DNA from: Deltaproteobacteria bacterium
Lineage (GTDB): Bacteria; Desulfobacterota; Desulfobulbia; Desulfobulbales; Desulfurivibrionaceae
Assembly (NCBI GenBank): GCA_026388735.1
Contig: JAPLJG010000028.1
Span: 1-41,430, forward strand
Length of the DNA: 41,430 nucleotides
Direction of reading: 5' to 3'
Shown: piece by piece, positions 8,053 through 15,096 of the stretch
How positions within the stretch are numbered: position 1 is the first letter of the stretch
Layout of the letters: the number at the start of each line of letters is the position of its first letter
Program-made: the position numbers and the translations under genes
Notes under the pieces: generated by a model
Told to the model about the DNA's origin: nothing
What the model saw: the letters and a program-made list of their open reading frames with translations, nothing else
The model's database searches: none

Positions 8053-9582
8053 TCAGACAGATGGAGGGGGCGGCTCGGTTTCTGTCTCCGGCCTGATGGT
8101 GGGGGGGATAGTCTGGCCGAGTTTGGTCGGGGCAACCACGGTGATGGTGGTTCCCTTGCCGGGAGCCGAAACAATCTCCACTTTGCCGTTGATCAGTTCG
8201 ACCCGTTCGGTGATGCCAGCTAGGCCAAAGCCCTGTCCTTTCAGGGCAGGGGTGAATCCAGCGCCTTGGTCCTCGATGGTGAGGGTGATCTGGTCTTTTT
8301 CAAAGAGGATCCGCAGGCTGGCCGTGTCGGCGTGGGCATGCCGGAGAATATTGGTGAGCGCTTCCTGGGCTACCCGGAAAAGAACGGTTTCGATCACCGG
8401 GTCAACCCTTCTCTGGTCGCCGGTAGCCTCAAAGGTAATGGTGATTTTGCGGCTGAACCATTTTTCCTCGGTCAGGTGGCGCAGCGCCGGGACCAGGCCG
8501 AAATCGTCCAGTTGGGCGGGGCGCAGATCGTGGACCATCCGGTACAGGGCTTGGGACATCTCTTGGCAGAGGCTCTGGGAGCGGGTAAGCAGGGTCGTGG
8601 CCTTGGTGTTGGTGCCAATCTCTGTTTTTAAGGCTGCCATGTTCAGGCTGGCGGCGGTGAGAATCTGGGCGGTATCGTCATGGAGTTCTCTGGAAATGCG
8701 ACTGCGCTCTTCTTCCTGGGCCAGGACGATATGGCGGAAGAGATCTTTGCGCATTTCCCTGCGCTTCAACAGCTCAGCCTGGACCTGTTCCAAGGCGGCG
8801 AGTTTGTCCTGTTGGGCCTGGTGCAGTTCCTGGCGGCGGCCCTTTTCGGCAATATGGGAGGCGTGGATGAGGCTGCCCATGGTGAACAGGGCCAGAAGCG
8901 TGCTGACAAGCTGGATCGGGATGCCGGTTATTTCCTGGAATAGCTCGGCGTTAATGAATGGCGCCGGATAGACTGCGGCTCGGGCGGGGAAGATCTGGGT
9001 CAGGCCGTATAAGGCAAAGCCCGAGGCGGCAAGGCAGTAGGCTTTGGCCAGGGGGGCATTGGTCTCTTTGTTTTTGCGCGAATGGTTTTTTAAGGCCAGG
9101 GCGGCGAGCAGGGCGCCGGGTAGGGCGAGAAGATAGCGGGCCTGGGCATCGGCGCAGCGCAGGCAGTTCGGTTTTGTTTCCCAGGGGATGATGTGGTCGA
9201 GGCCTATGGCGAGAATATAGACCAGGAGAAAGCCCAGGCTGACGTACAGGCTCGCCGCAATTTGGCGTCTGGCCGGGCGATAGGCTTGAACCCCAAAGGC
9301 GGTCAGGGCGGCAAAGGAAAGGGCCAGGAAAAAGAGCTTAACCAGAAGGAGCGGCCTAGGGGTGGCGATTCCCATCCAGACGCCCGGTAAAATAACGATC
9401 TCCAGCCATTGGCTGATGGCGTTGAGGATGCCGAACATGGCAAGGGGTTTGAGGAGCGTGGCTTCGGCGACATCGGGCGAACGAGCCCCTTCGAGGGCCA
9501 TGGCCAAGCCCATGCTGAAAAAGGCAAGGCCATAGATGAAGTACATCAGCAGATAGTTGAGTTGCAGAAAGCTAAAATACAT
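8053..9582 (-). CDS. Membrane sensor histidine kinase, HisKA_3 (NarL-type)
   Basis: Two-component kinase with an N-terminal block of about seven hydrophobic helices (residues 1-240) in place of a periplasmic domain, a coiled-coil stretch (about 255-285), a HisKA_3 dimerisation domain with the phosphoacceptor in SRELHDD (near His300) and a C-terminal ATPase domain ending in a proline-rich tail. HisKA_3 kinases normally phosphorylate LuxR/NarL-type regulators, and no such regulator is in the window, so the partner is elsewhere. The frame runs upstream to 9759. I prefer ATG 9582, directly before the first helix; ATG 9657 is also possible. The gap to the nitroreductase (7939-8052) shows no gene. 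Divergent from the alpha/beta hydrolase. Confidence 0.88.
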   Translation of the reverse strand: MYFSFLQLNYLLMYFIYGLAFFSMGLAMALEGARSPDVAEATLLKPLAMFGILNAISQWLEIVILPGVWMGIATPRPLLLVKLFFLALSFAALTAFGVQAYRPARRQIAASLYVSLGFLLVYILAIGLDHIIPWETKPNCLRCADAQARYLLALPGALLAALALKNHSRKNKETNAPLAKAYCLAASGFALYGLTQIFPARAAVYPAPFINAELFQEITGIPIQLVSTLLALFTMGSLIHASHIAEKGRRQELHQAQQDKLAALEQVQAELLKRREMRKDLFRHIVLAQEEERSRISRELHDDTAQILTAASLNMAALKTEIGTNTKATTLLTRSQSLCQEMSQALYRMVHDLRPAQLDDFGLVPALRHLTEEKWFSRKITITFEATGDQRRVDPVIETVLFRVAQEALTNILRHAHADTASLRILFEKDQITLTIEDQGAGFTPALKGQGFGLAGITERVELINGKVEIVSAPGKGTTITVVAPTKLGQTIPPTIRPETETEPPPPSV

Positions 9583-9801
9583 AGGCTGGTTGGAAACAAG
9601 AGGTTGGGAGTATTTTTTTGGTAAACGGACACTCTTTGAAGCCTTCAGCACAGTCATACCTGAAACACCGAAACTGTGCAAAGAAAAAGCGAAGAAAATT
9701 GGGTAGATATTGCCATTCTGAATGGGTATAGTTGAAGAGATGCTCGGACCGATGAGCAACGGAGGCCGGAAACGATTTCTGGCGCAGGCTTAGGGGAGAA
9801 C

Positions 9802-10626
9802 ATGGCGCAGATACGAACATACGAAAAACTTGATCGGCCCGAGGTGGGGGCTGCACTGTTTTATCCTCGGCAAGACACCACCGTCCCGCCGGTCGGTGCT
9901 CAGGATCACGGGATAGAGGTGGCAGCAGGGGTGGTGCTCGGGGCCAGATTTTTTCTGACTGCTGACCCGGCTGCGGTCAATCTTCTTTTTTTTCACGGCA
10001 ATGGCGAGGTGGTCGCCGACTACGATGAGGTTGGCCCCCAGTACAATGCCCAGGGCATCAATTTCTTGGCCGTTGACTATCGTGGCTACGGGCAAAGCAC
10101 CGGTGCCCCGACGGTGAGCGCCATGATCCAGGACGCGCATCGGGTCTTGCACTGGGTGCTGGCCTGGCTGGAAGGAGAGGGGCGCACCGGCCATCTGGTG
10201 GTGATGGGCCGTTCCCTGGGCAGCGTCTCGGCCATCGAACTGGCCGCCACGGAAGCGGCGGTTGCCGGACTCATTGTCGAGAGCGGCATTGCCCAGACCC
10301 TGCCGCTTTTGCGTACCCTCGGGATTGATGCCCAGGCCCTGGGTATTGCCGAGGTCGACGGCTTCGGTAATCTGGAAAAAATCTGCCAGGTGCAAAAGCC
10401 CACCTATATTCTCCATGCCCAGCATGACCAGATTATTCCCGTCGTTCTGGCCGAAGAGTTGCAGAGTGTCTGCGGGGCGCGGAGCAAGGAATTTCAGATG
10501 ATTCCCGGCGCCGATCACAATAATATTCTGGCCCTGACCGGCAAGCTCTATTTTCAGGCGATCAAGCAATTTCTTAACAGAGTCGGCAAATCACACGGAC
10601 CGAGACGCTCCGGGATTCGCGGCTAA
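9802..10626 (+). CDS. Alpha/beta hydrolase
   Basis: Cytoplasmic alpha/beta hydrolase of 274 residues (BAHD/YqkD-like serine hydrolase). The sequence shows the oxyanion-hole segment HGNGE, the nucleophile elbow GRSLGS (Ser138), the acid in HAQHDQ (Asp209) and the base in GADHNN (His239), so the catalytic triad is complete. No signal peptide. Start ATG with AGGGGAGA about 5 bases upstream. Fifteen bases separate it from the GAF-GGDEF gene, so the two are probably one transcript. The substrate is unknown; esters or thioesters are likely from the family. Confidence 0.93.
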   Translation: MAQIRTYEKLDRPEVGAALFYPRQDTTVPPVGAQDHGIEVAAGVVLGARFFLTADPAAVNLLFFHGNGEVVADYDEVGPQYNAQGINFLAVDYRGYGQSTGAPTVSAMIQDAHRVLHWVLAWLEGEGRTGHLVVMGRSLGSVSAIELAATEAAVAGLIVESGIAQTLPLLRTLGIDAQALGIAEVDGFGNLEKICQVQKPTYILHAQHDQIIPVVLAEELQSVCGARSKEFQMIPGADHNNILALTGKLYFQAIKQFLNRVGKSHGPRRSGIRG

Positions 10627-10641
10627 AGGCCTGAGGGGAAT

Positions 10642-12780
10642 ATGGCAAGAGATCGACGCCAAGCACATCGGAGCGGCAGCAGCACGTTCCGGCAGGCTGG
10701 TTTCGTGGTCGGGCTGCTGGGGGGCTTGGCTGTGGCCGTGGGTCTGTATGAGCCCGGCGCCGACTTTGCCGTTGTCGCCATGATCCTTGCCGGGTTGGTC
10801 CTGATCTTTGCCCTGCTGGAGATGCGGCAGGGAGGAGACGATTCTCCGGCGGAGTCTTCTTTTTTCGGCACGGCCGGGCCTCTGCTCTGGGCCGTTGTCG
10901 CCTGGATTCTTTTCCGTTATTTCGGAGAGGGTACTCCCCAGTTGATTCTGCTCCCGGTCGGACTCATCGGCTGGCTGGCCATTAGTTTTCCCATGCAGGC
11001 TCTGCTCGTGCCTGTTTTGGCCGTGCTCGGCATGGAGGCAGGGTTATGGGCCATGGGCTTTCAAAAAACCGCCGGGCTGGCAGGCAATCTGGTGGCCTAT
11101 GCCGCCGCCGGGGTGGGGCTCAGTGTTTTCATGAGCAGTAAGGCATACCGCCAACGGATGCGAAAGGCCCTGATCCGGGCCAAAAGGGACACCGCCAGTC
11201 GGCAGTATGCCCGGGATCTTGGCCTGTTTGCCGAGACGCCCGATATTCTCAGTGCCCTGCCGGATTTCGATCTCATCGATGATCCGGAGGCTGGCAGTCA
11301 GCCCGCCGTGAAAACCATCGCCGCAGCCTTTGACCTGCAACTGGAACTCATCCGCCAGACCCTGACCCTGTCAACGGTGGCCCTGCTGTGGCCGGACCCG
11401 GAGGGCCAAGAATATCGGCTGCGCAGTATTGCCACCATCAGAAAAGATATAGCCCCTGGGCCGTTTGGGGTAGGGGTCGGTATCACCGGGGCGTTGCTGG
11501 GGGTGGAGGAGATGGTGAGTCTTGCCCCTGCCACCCCTTCCTTGGGCGTCCCCTATTACCTGAACCAGATTGAGGTGGGAGGGATTCTCGCGGTCCGTCT
11601 TCCCGATGACGCGGAGGAGTGGCTCGGGTTTGACGACAAGAAGATCGCCCCGCTTCTCTGCGTGGATCGGCCCGGTCAGCAACCTTGGACCGAGGCGGAA
11701 AAAGCGATCATGACCCTGACCGCGCGCAAGCTCGCCCTTGACGTGAACATGGGCAGGCAGTTTCAGGCCATGGCCCATGAGCGCAGCGCCATCCAGCGGG
11801 TTTGTCTGGCCATGCGGGAGCTGAACGGGGCCTTGGGGCTTGAACAGGTGCTGGGGGCCACGATCAAGGCGGTGCGGACTCTGGTGGGTGCTGATTTTAT
11901 CTCCATCAGCCTGGTTTGCGGCAACGGGCATTGTGTGGCCCTGGCCGAGGGCGAAGGGGCGGAGCAACTCATGGGCCGTGAGTTTTCCCGAGAAGAGGGG
12001 CTGGTGGGCCAGGTGCTTAAGATCAACCGGCCTCTGCCGGCCAAGGCCCAGTGCCATGGGCCGACCCAGGTTTTCGGCCACGATCATCTGCTCACCGGCT
12101 ACAATTCGCTGCTGATTCTGCCCCTGCAAAAGGAAAAAGGAGAGGCAACCGGGGCGCTCACCGTGGCGGTGAAAAAAGCGGAGGTCTTTACCAAGGCCCG
12201 GCAGGAGATTCTCGAACTCATCGCCGCCCAGGTTGCGGTCAAGATCGATCTGGGGCAGGCCCATGAGGAGATCAACCGGCTGGCCACCATCGACGGACTC
12301 ACCGGCTTGCTCAATCACCGCACCTTTCAGCACGGCTTTGAAGTGATGCTGGCTCGGGAGGAGCGGCGGGCTGGGGCCTTGAGTCTGCTCATCTGCGATA
12401 TAGATCATTTCAAGAAGATCAATGACAGCCATGGCCATCCCTTTGGCGACAAGGTTCTCAAGGAAGTGGCTGCTATCCTGCGCCGGGCGGCGCGTAGCGT
12501 GGATATTGCGGCCCGGTACGGCGGCGAGGAATTTGCCCTTGTGCTGGAAGGCTCCGGCGAACAGGGAGGTCTACAGATGGCCGAGCGCATCAGGCAGGAG
12601 ATCGAAAACATGGTGCTCCATAACGAAAATGGGCCGGTGCAGATTACTCTATCCCTTGGGCTTGCCGTTTATCCCGACCACGGCACGGACAAGGAGCGCC
12701 TGATCAGGCGGGCCGACCAGGCCTTGTATCGGGCCAAGAAACAGGGGCGCAATCGGGTGGTTCTCTGGGAGAAGGAATGA
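10642..12780 (+). CDS. Membrane GAF-GAF-GGDEF diguanylate cyclase
   Basis: 712-residue protein with four or more membrane helices (residues 15-170), two GAF-like regions (about 235-385 and 395-545) and a C-terminal GGDEF domain (about 555-710). The catalytic motif is GGEEF near residue 628. The inhibitory site RSVD lies in the correct place before it, so the enzyme should make c-di-GMP with product inhibition. There is no EAL domain. The start has GAGGGGAAT before the ATG. It follows the hydrolase by 15 bp. The GAF ligand is unknown. It is one of three GGDEF proteins in the window. Confidence 0.93.
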   Translation: MARDRRQAHRSGSSTFRQAGFVVGLLGGLAVAVGLYEPGADFAVVAMILAGLVLIFALLEMRQGGDDSPAESSFFGTAGPLLWAVVAWILFRYFGEGTPQLILLPVGLIGWLAISFPMQALLVPVLAVLGMEAGLWAMGFQKTAGLAGNLVAYAAAGVGLSVFMSSKAYRQRMRKALIRAKRDTASRQYARDLGLFAETPDILSALPDFDLIDDPEAGSQPAVKTIAAAFDLQLELIRQTLTLSTVALLWPDPEGQEYRLRSIATIRKDIAPGPFGVGVGITGALLGVEEMVSLAPATPSLGVPYYLNQIEVGGILAVRLPDDAEEWLGFDDKKIAPLLCVDRPGQQPWTEAEKAIMTLTARKLALDVNMGRQFQAMAHERSAIQRVCLAMRELNGALGLEQVLGATIKAVRTLVGADFISISLVCGNGHCVALAEGEGAEQLMGREFSREEGLVGQVLKINRPLPAKAQCHGPTQVFGHDHLLTGYNSLLILPLQKEKGEATGALTVAVKKAEVFTKARQEILELIAAQVAVKIDLGQAHEEINRLATIDGLTGLLNHRTFQHGFEVMLAREERRAGALSLLICDIDHFKKINDSHGHPFGDKVLKEVAAILRRAARSVDIAARYGGEEFALVLEGSGEQGGLQMAERIRQEIENMVLHNENGPVQITLSLGLAVYPDHGTDKERLIRRADQALYRAKKQGRNRVVLWEKE

Positions 12781-12840
12781 CCGACTGATTGCTTCCGGCT
12801 TTTTGTGCCTTTTTGGCTCGAATCTCGTTTTGTTCATGTA

Positions 12841-12866
12841 TCTCCGGCTTTCTGTCGGAGTGACAA
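12841..12866. repeat. Imperfect second copy of the REP-like palindrome
   Basis: CTCCG and CGGAG arms enclose GCTTTCTGT and are followed by GTGACA. The layout matches the element at 6897-6916 (CCGGCTTTC, arm, GTGAC). It lies between the GAF-GGDEF gene and the YprB-like gene. Confidence 0.5.
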
Positions 12867-12912
12867 CCGATTTTCCAACCCCACATATTAAAATTTACCG
12901 GCGATTGTTGGG

Positions 12913-12934
12913 GCAGGCAAGGTTCTTTGCCTGC
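12913..12934 (+). terminator. Hairpin between GGDEF and YprB-like genes
   Basis: Perfect 8 bp inverted repeat GCAGGCAA / TTGCCTGC with a six-base loop, 130 bp after the GGDEF stop and about 30 bp before the YprB-like start. No U-tract follows, so it is either a Rho-dependent end or an mRNA structure near the next ribosome site. Confidence 0.4.
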
Positions 12935-12962
12935 GGCCCGGTGTGCCGTATGAGGAGAAGGC

Positions 12963-13733
12963 GTGCCGATGCTTTTTAATACCTTTGTCCATATCCCTGG
13001 GATCGGTGAAACCACGGAGCGGCGGCTTTGGCAGGCCGGGGTGGAGACCTGGGATGATTTCAGGGAGCCGTACCCGGAGTTCCTTTCCGGCCAGAAGGTG
13101 AAGCTCATCCAAGACCATCTGGCCCGCAGCCGTGCCCAGGCCGGGCAACAGGCGCCCCATGAATTTCTCCGGCAGCTGCCTGCGGCCCAGCGTTGGCGGA
13201 TTTTTCCGCCCGTCAGCCTCTACGACGGCAAAGAGGTGTTTACCTATGTGCAGGGGGAGAATCTCGCAGATTTTGCCGAGGACATCGGGAAATACCAGTT
13301 GTTGGTCACCTACAATGGCAAGGCCTTTGATGTTCCCATGCTGGAGCGGCATTTCGGGTTCAAGCTGAATCAGGCCCACATCGACCTGCGCCCGCTGTTG
13401 CAGGGGCTTGGGTTTGTCGGCGGCCTCAAGGGCTGCGAGAAGCAGCTGGGCCTTGATCGCGGCGCGTTGGCTGGGGTCGATGGGTACTTTGCGGTGTTGC
13501 TCTGGCGGGAGTACTGTCGGACAAGGGAGCGGCGGGTGCTGGAAACCCTGCTTGCCTACAATGTGGAAGATGCGGTGAATCTTGAGTCGCTGCTGGTGCA
13601 AGCCTATAACCTGAAACTGGCGGGTACCCCGTTTGCCGAAAGCCATCGGTTGCCCATGCCGATCCTGCCGGAGAAGGCATTTCTTCCGGATCTGGAGCTT
13701 ATCGATCGATTGCGTGGGCGGCTGCGGGGGTGA
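12963..13733 (+). CDS. YprB-like RNase H-fold exonuclease, first catalytic motif missing
   Basis: Ribonuclease H-like domain protein (YprB family). The N terminus has the helix-hairpin-helix-like segment HIPGIGETTERRLWQAGV (about residues 10-27). Then come YNGKAFDVPML (near 118, carrying the second catalytic Asp), HIDLR, and YNVEDAVNLE (third Asp) near the C terminus. Family members have a strand with DIETTG between RWRLFP and the strand ending in ALYDG. Here RWRIFP (76-81) runs almost straight into SLYDGKEVF (85-93), so the DxE motif appears deleted in frame. The protein is 256 residues, shorter than its relatives. It is probably inactive as a nuclease, though it could still bind nucleic acid. 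Start is GTG 12963; ATG 12969 is also possible, with AGGAGAAGG upstream. Confidence 0.85.
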   Translation: MPMLFNTFVHIPGIGETTERRLWQAGVETWDDFREPYPEFLSGQKVKLIQDHLARSRAQAGQQAPHEFLRQLPAAQRWRIFPPVSLYDGKEVFTYVQGENLADFAEDIGKYQLLVTYNGKAFDVPMLERHFGFKLNQAHIDLRPLLQGLGFVGGLKGCEKQLGLDRGALAGVDGYFAVLLWREYCRTRERRVLETLLAYNVEDAVNLESLLVQAYNLKLAGTPFAESHRLPMPILPEKAFLPDLELIDRLRGRLRG

Positions 13734-13842
13734 CGGGGTATTGAGGGAAAAAGCGGAGAAAGCCCGGCTGCTGCCGAGCTCTCTCCATGGGGTGGATGTT
13801 CTGGCACGGTGCTGTTTTTTCGATTCGACGGGTGAAGGGCAT

Positions 13843-13875
13843 AAAAAAACCCGTCTCTGTTGCCGGAGATGGGTT
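13843..13875 (-). terminator. Rho-independent terminator after the riboswitch
   Basis: On the minus strand, AACCC-TCTC and GAGA-GGGTT arms (13848-13875, one mismatch) enclose CGGCAACA and are followed by seven U residues. It lies 20 bases downstream of the riboswitch aptamer. The hairpin may also serve the YprB-like gene on the plus strand, where GGGTTTTG follows the stem. Confidence 0.85.
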
Positions 13876-13895
13876 TTGTGAAATCCATTGTTCCC

Positions 13896-13984
13896 CTGTC
13901 GGCAACCCGGCCATCCGCGCTCGCTGGCGGACCCGTTGGCTTTGCGTCCCCGAATTACTCCGGGTTTGCCTTTTTCCAAGACAG
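13896..13984 (-). ncRNA. c-di-GMP-I riboswitch aptamer (GEMM-I), orphan
   Basis: On the minus strand the sequence has every hallmark of the GEMM-I aptamer: GGCAAACC, then a stem CCCGGA / UUCGGG closed by the GNRA tetraloop GUAA, then GGACGCAAAGCC, then a second stem (UCCGC / GCGGA) and the closing CCGGGUUGCC. CUGUC at the 5' end pairs with GACAG at the 3' end to close P1. The base equivalent to Vc2 G20 is G (in GGCAAACC), which favours c-di-GMP over the cGAMP-binding Geobacter variant. It is followed by a strong terminator but no gene: the next gene in that direction (YprB-like) is on the opposite strand and convergent. It may be a stand-alone regulatory RNA or the remnant of a lost gene's leader. 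Confidence 0.92.
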
Positions 13985-14001
13985 CATTCAGCTGTACAGT
14001 C

Positions 14002-14031
14002 ATAGTGGCATAGCCAGCCGGTTTCTGTCAA
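14002..14031 (-). promoter_or_regulatory. Candidate promoter for the riboswitch RNA
   Basis: TTGACA (minus strand, 14031-14026), an 18 base spacer and CACTAT (14007-14002). A transcript would start near 13995, about ten bases before the aptamer. The -35 is perfect; the -10 is weak. This placement supports a short RNA of about 150 bases that ends at 13843. Confidence 0.45.
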
Positions 14032-14130
14032 TCTGTTTTTCCCGGTGGATACGGGAGGAGCTTGGTTTTTCCCCGACCTGTGGTAGACTAATTTCGAAAG
14101 TCTGGTCTCCAATAACCATAGGAAGTTGCC

Positions 14131-14258
14131 ATGTCCGAGTCCTTTGTCTGCCTCAATCCAGAATTTTCCCTGCCTGCGGAGGCTGCCTTGCCGTGAGCCA
14201 CGGTTTCGGGCTCGATGTCTTCAGCCAACGCGATCCCTACTGTTTTCTGGAGTATTAA
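14131..14258 (+). CDS. Two overlapping tiny ORFs, possibly one frameshifted small gene
   Basis: ATG 14131, with AGGAAG 6 bases upstream, opens a 21-codon frame that stops at 14194-14196. A GTG at 14193 overlaps that stop (GTGA) and continues for 21 codons to TAA at 14256-14258, two bases before the EEP gene's ATG. This could be translational coupling of two leader peptides, or a single small protein of about 42 residues broken by a one-base shift. No family recognised. Confidence 0.3.
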
Positions 14259-14260
14259 TT

Positions 14261-15001
14261 ATGGATTTACGGATTCTTTCCTACAATATCCACCGGGCCA
14301 TCGGCGTTGACCGGCGGTTTCGTCCCGAGCGCATCGCCGCGATTCTGGCCCATTACGATGCCGATATTGTCCTGTTGCAGGAGGTGGACGTGGGCGCGCC
14401 CCGGTCGCGGGAATTGAATCTGGCCCAAGAACTGGCCGAGCGGTGCAATTATCCCTACTACGCCGTTGGCCTGAACGTCCAGTTGCGCAAGGGCATGTAC
14501 GGCAACGCCACCCTGAGCCGCTATCCCATTGCCAAAGAGCGTAATATTGATCTGACCCTTGATGGCCGCAAGGCCAGGGGTTGCCTGTTTACCGAGCTGG
14601 AACTGCCCGCGGGGGCAGCCACCCAGCTCTTGCCCGTGTTCAACTTGCATCTGGGGCTGTCCTTCAAGGAACGGCCCCAGCAGGTGGGGCGCCTGGTGCG
14701 GACCCCGGAGTTCATCGGCATCGCCGCCGATGCTCCCTGTGTGGTGGCCGGGGATTTCAACGACTGGTGGACCCGGCTTGCCCCGCTGTTCACCGAGGCC
14801 TTGGGCTTTGTCTGCGCCACCAACCATGGAGTTGGCTACCAGAATGCCATGCTGACCTATCCCTCCTTTTCGCCCACCACCGGTCTGGACAAGGTGTTTT
14901 GCCGGGGGCCGATCACCGTGCTGGGCGGCAGGCGCTGCCGTCTCAGGGTGTCCAAGGTCGCCAGCGATCATCTGCCCGTTATTGCTGATCTGCAACTATG
15001 A
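14261..15001 (+). CDS. Endonuclease/exonuclease/phosphatase (EEP) family hydrolase
   Basis: 246-residue metal-dependent phosphodiesterase of the EEP fold. The key motifs are in order: SYNIHRAIGVD near the N terminus, LLQEVD with the metal-binding Glu, the catalytic GDFND in the middle (near residue 166), and SDHLPV with the Asp-His pair close to the C terminus. No signal peptide or membrane helix. Substrates in the family range from DNA and RNA to phospholipids, and this branch often sits beside phospholipase D or membrane-protein genes. The start ATG 14261 has GGAG 10 bases upstream. The longer open frame upstream is the tail of the small ORFs described at 14131-14258. Confidence 0.92.
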   Translation: MDLRILSYNIHRAIGVDRRFRPERIAAILAHYDADIVLLQEVDVGAPRSRELNLAQELAERCNYPYYAVGLNVQLRKGMYGNATLSRYPIAKERNIDLTLDGRKARGCLFTELELPAGAATQLLPVFNLHLGLSFKERPQQVGRLVRTPEFIGIAADAPCVVAGDFNDWWTRLAPLFTEALGFVCATNHGVGYQNAMLTYPSFSPTTGLDKVFCRGPITVLGGRRCRLRVSKVASDHLPVIADLQL

Positions 15002-15055
15002 GCTAGGTTGTCAGTGAGAGCGTTTTTTCGTTGACTTTGCGGGACATTTTCCTGA

Positions 15056-15069
15056 GCATATCAATATGC
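15056..15069. promoter_or_regulatory. Perfect palindrome in the signalling-operon leader
   Basis: GCATAT-CA-ATATGC lies 27 bases before the receiver-GGDEF start, downstream of a TTGACT at 15031. It could be an operator for the operon that follows. No regulator can be assigned. Confidence 0.3.
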
Positions 15070-15096
15070 CTTCCTCAAAACCCAGGTCAACCGTGT

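Noticed and set aside
11371-12438. 355-codon open frame on the minus strand
   Set aside because: Shadow of the GAF-GGDEF gene; no ribosome site and no recognisable motif.
12805-12830. T-loop-like GGCTCGAATC as a tRNA
   Set aside because: No acceptor stem or anticodon arm can be folded around it.
12888-14003. 371-codon open frame on the minus strand
   Set aside because: It runs antisense through the YprB-like gene and through the riboswitch; low-complexity composition and no domain.
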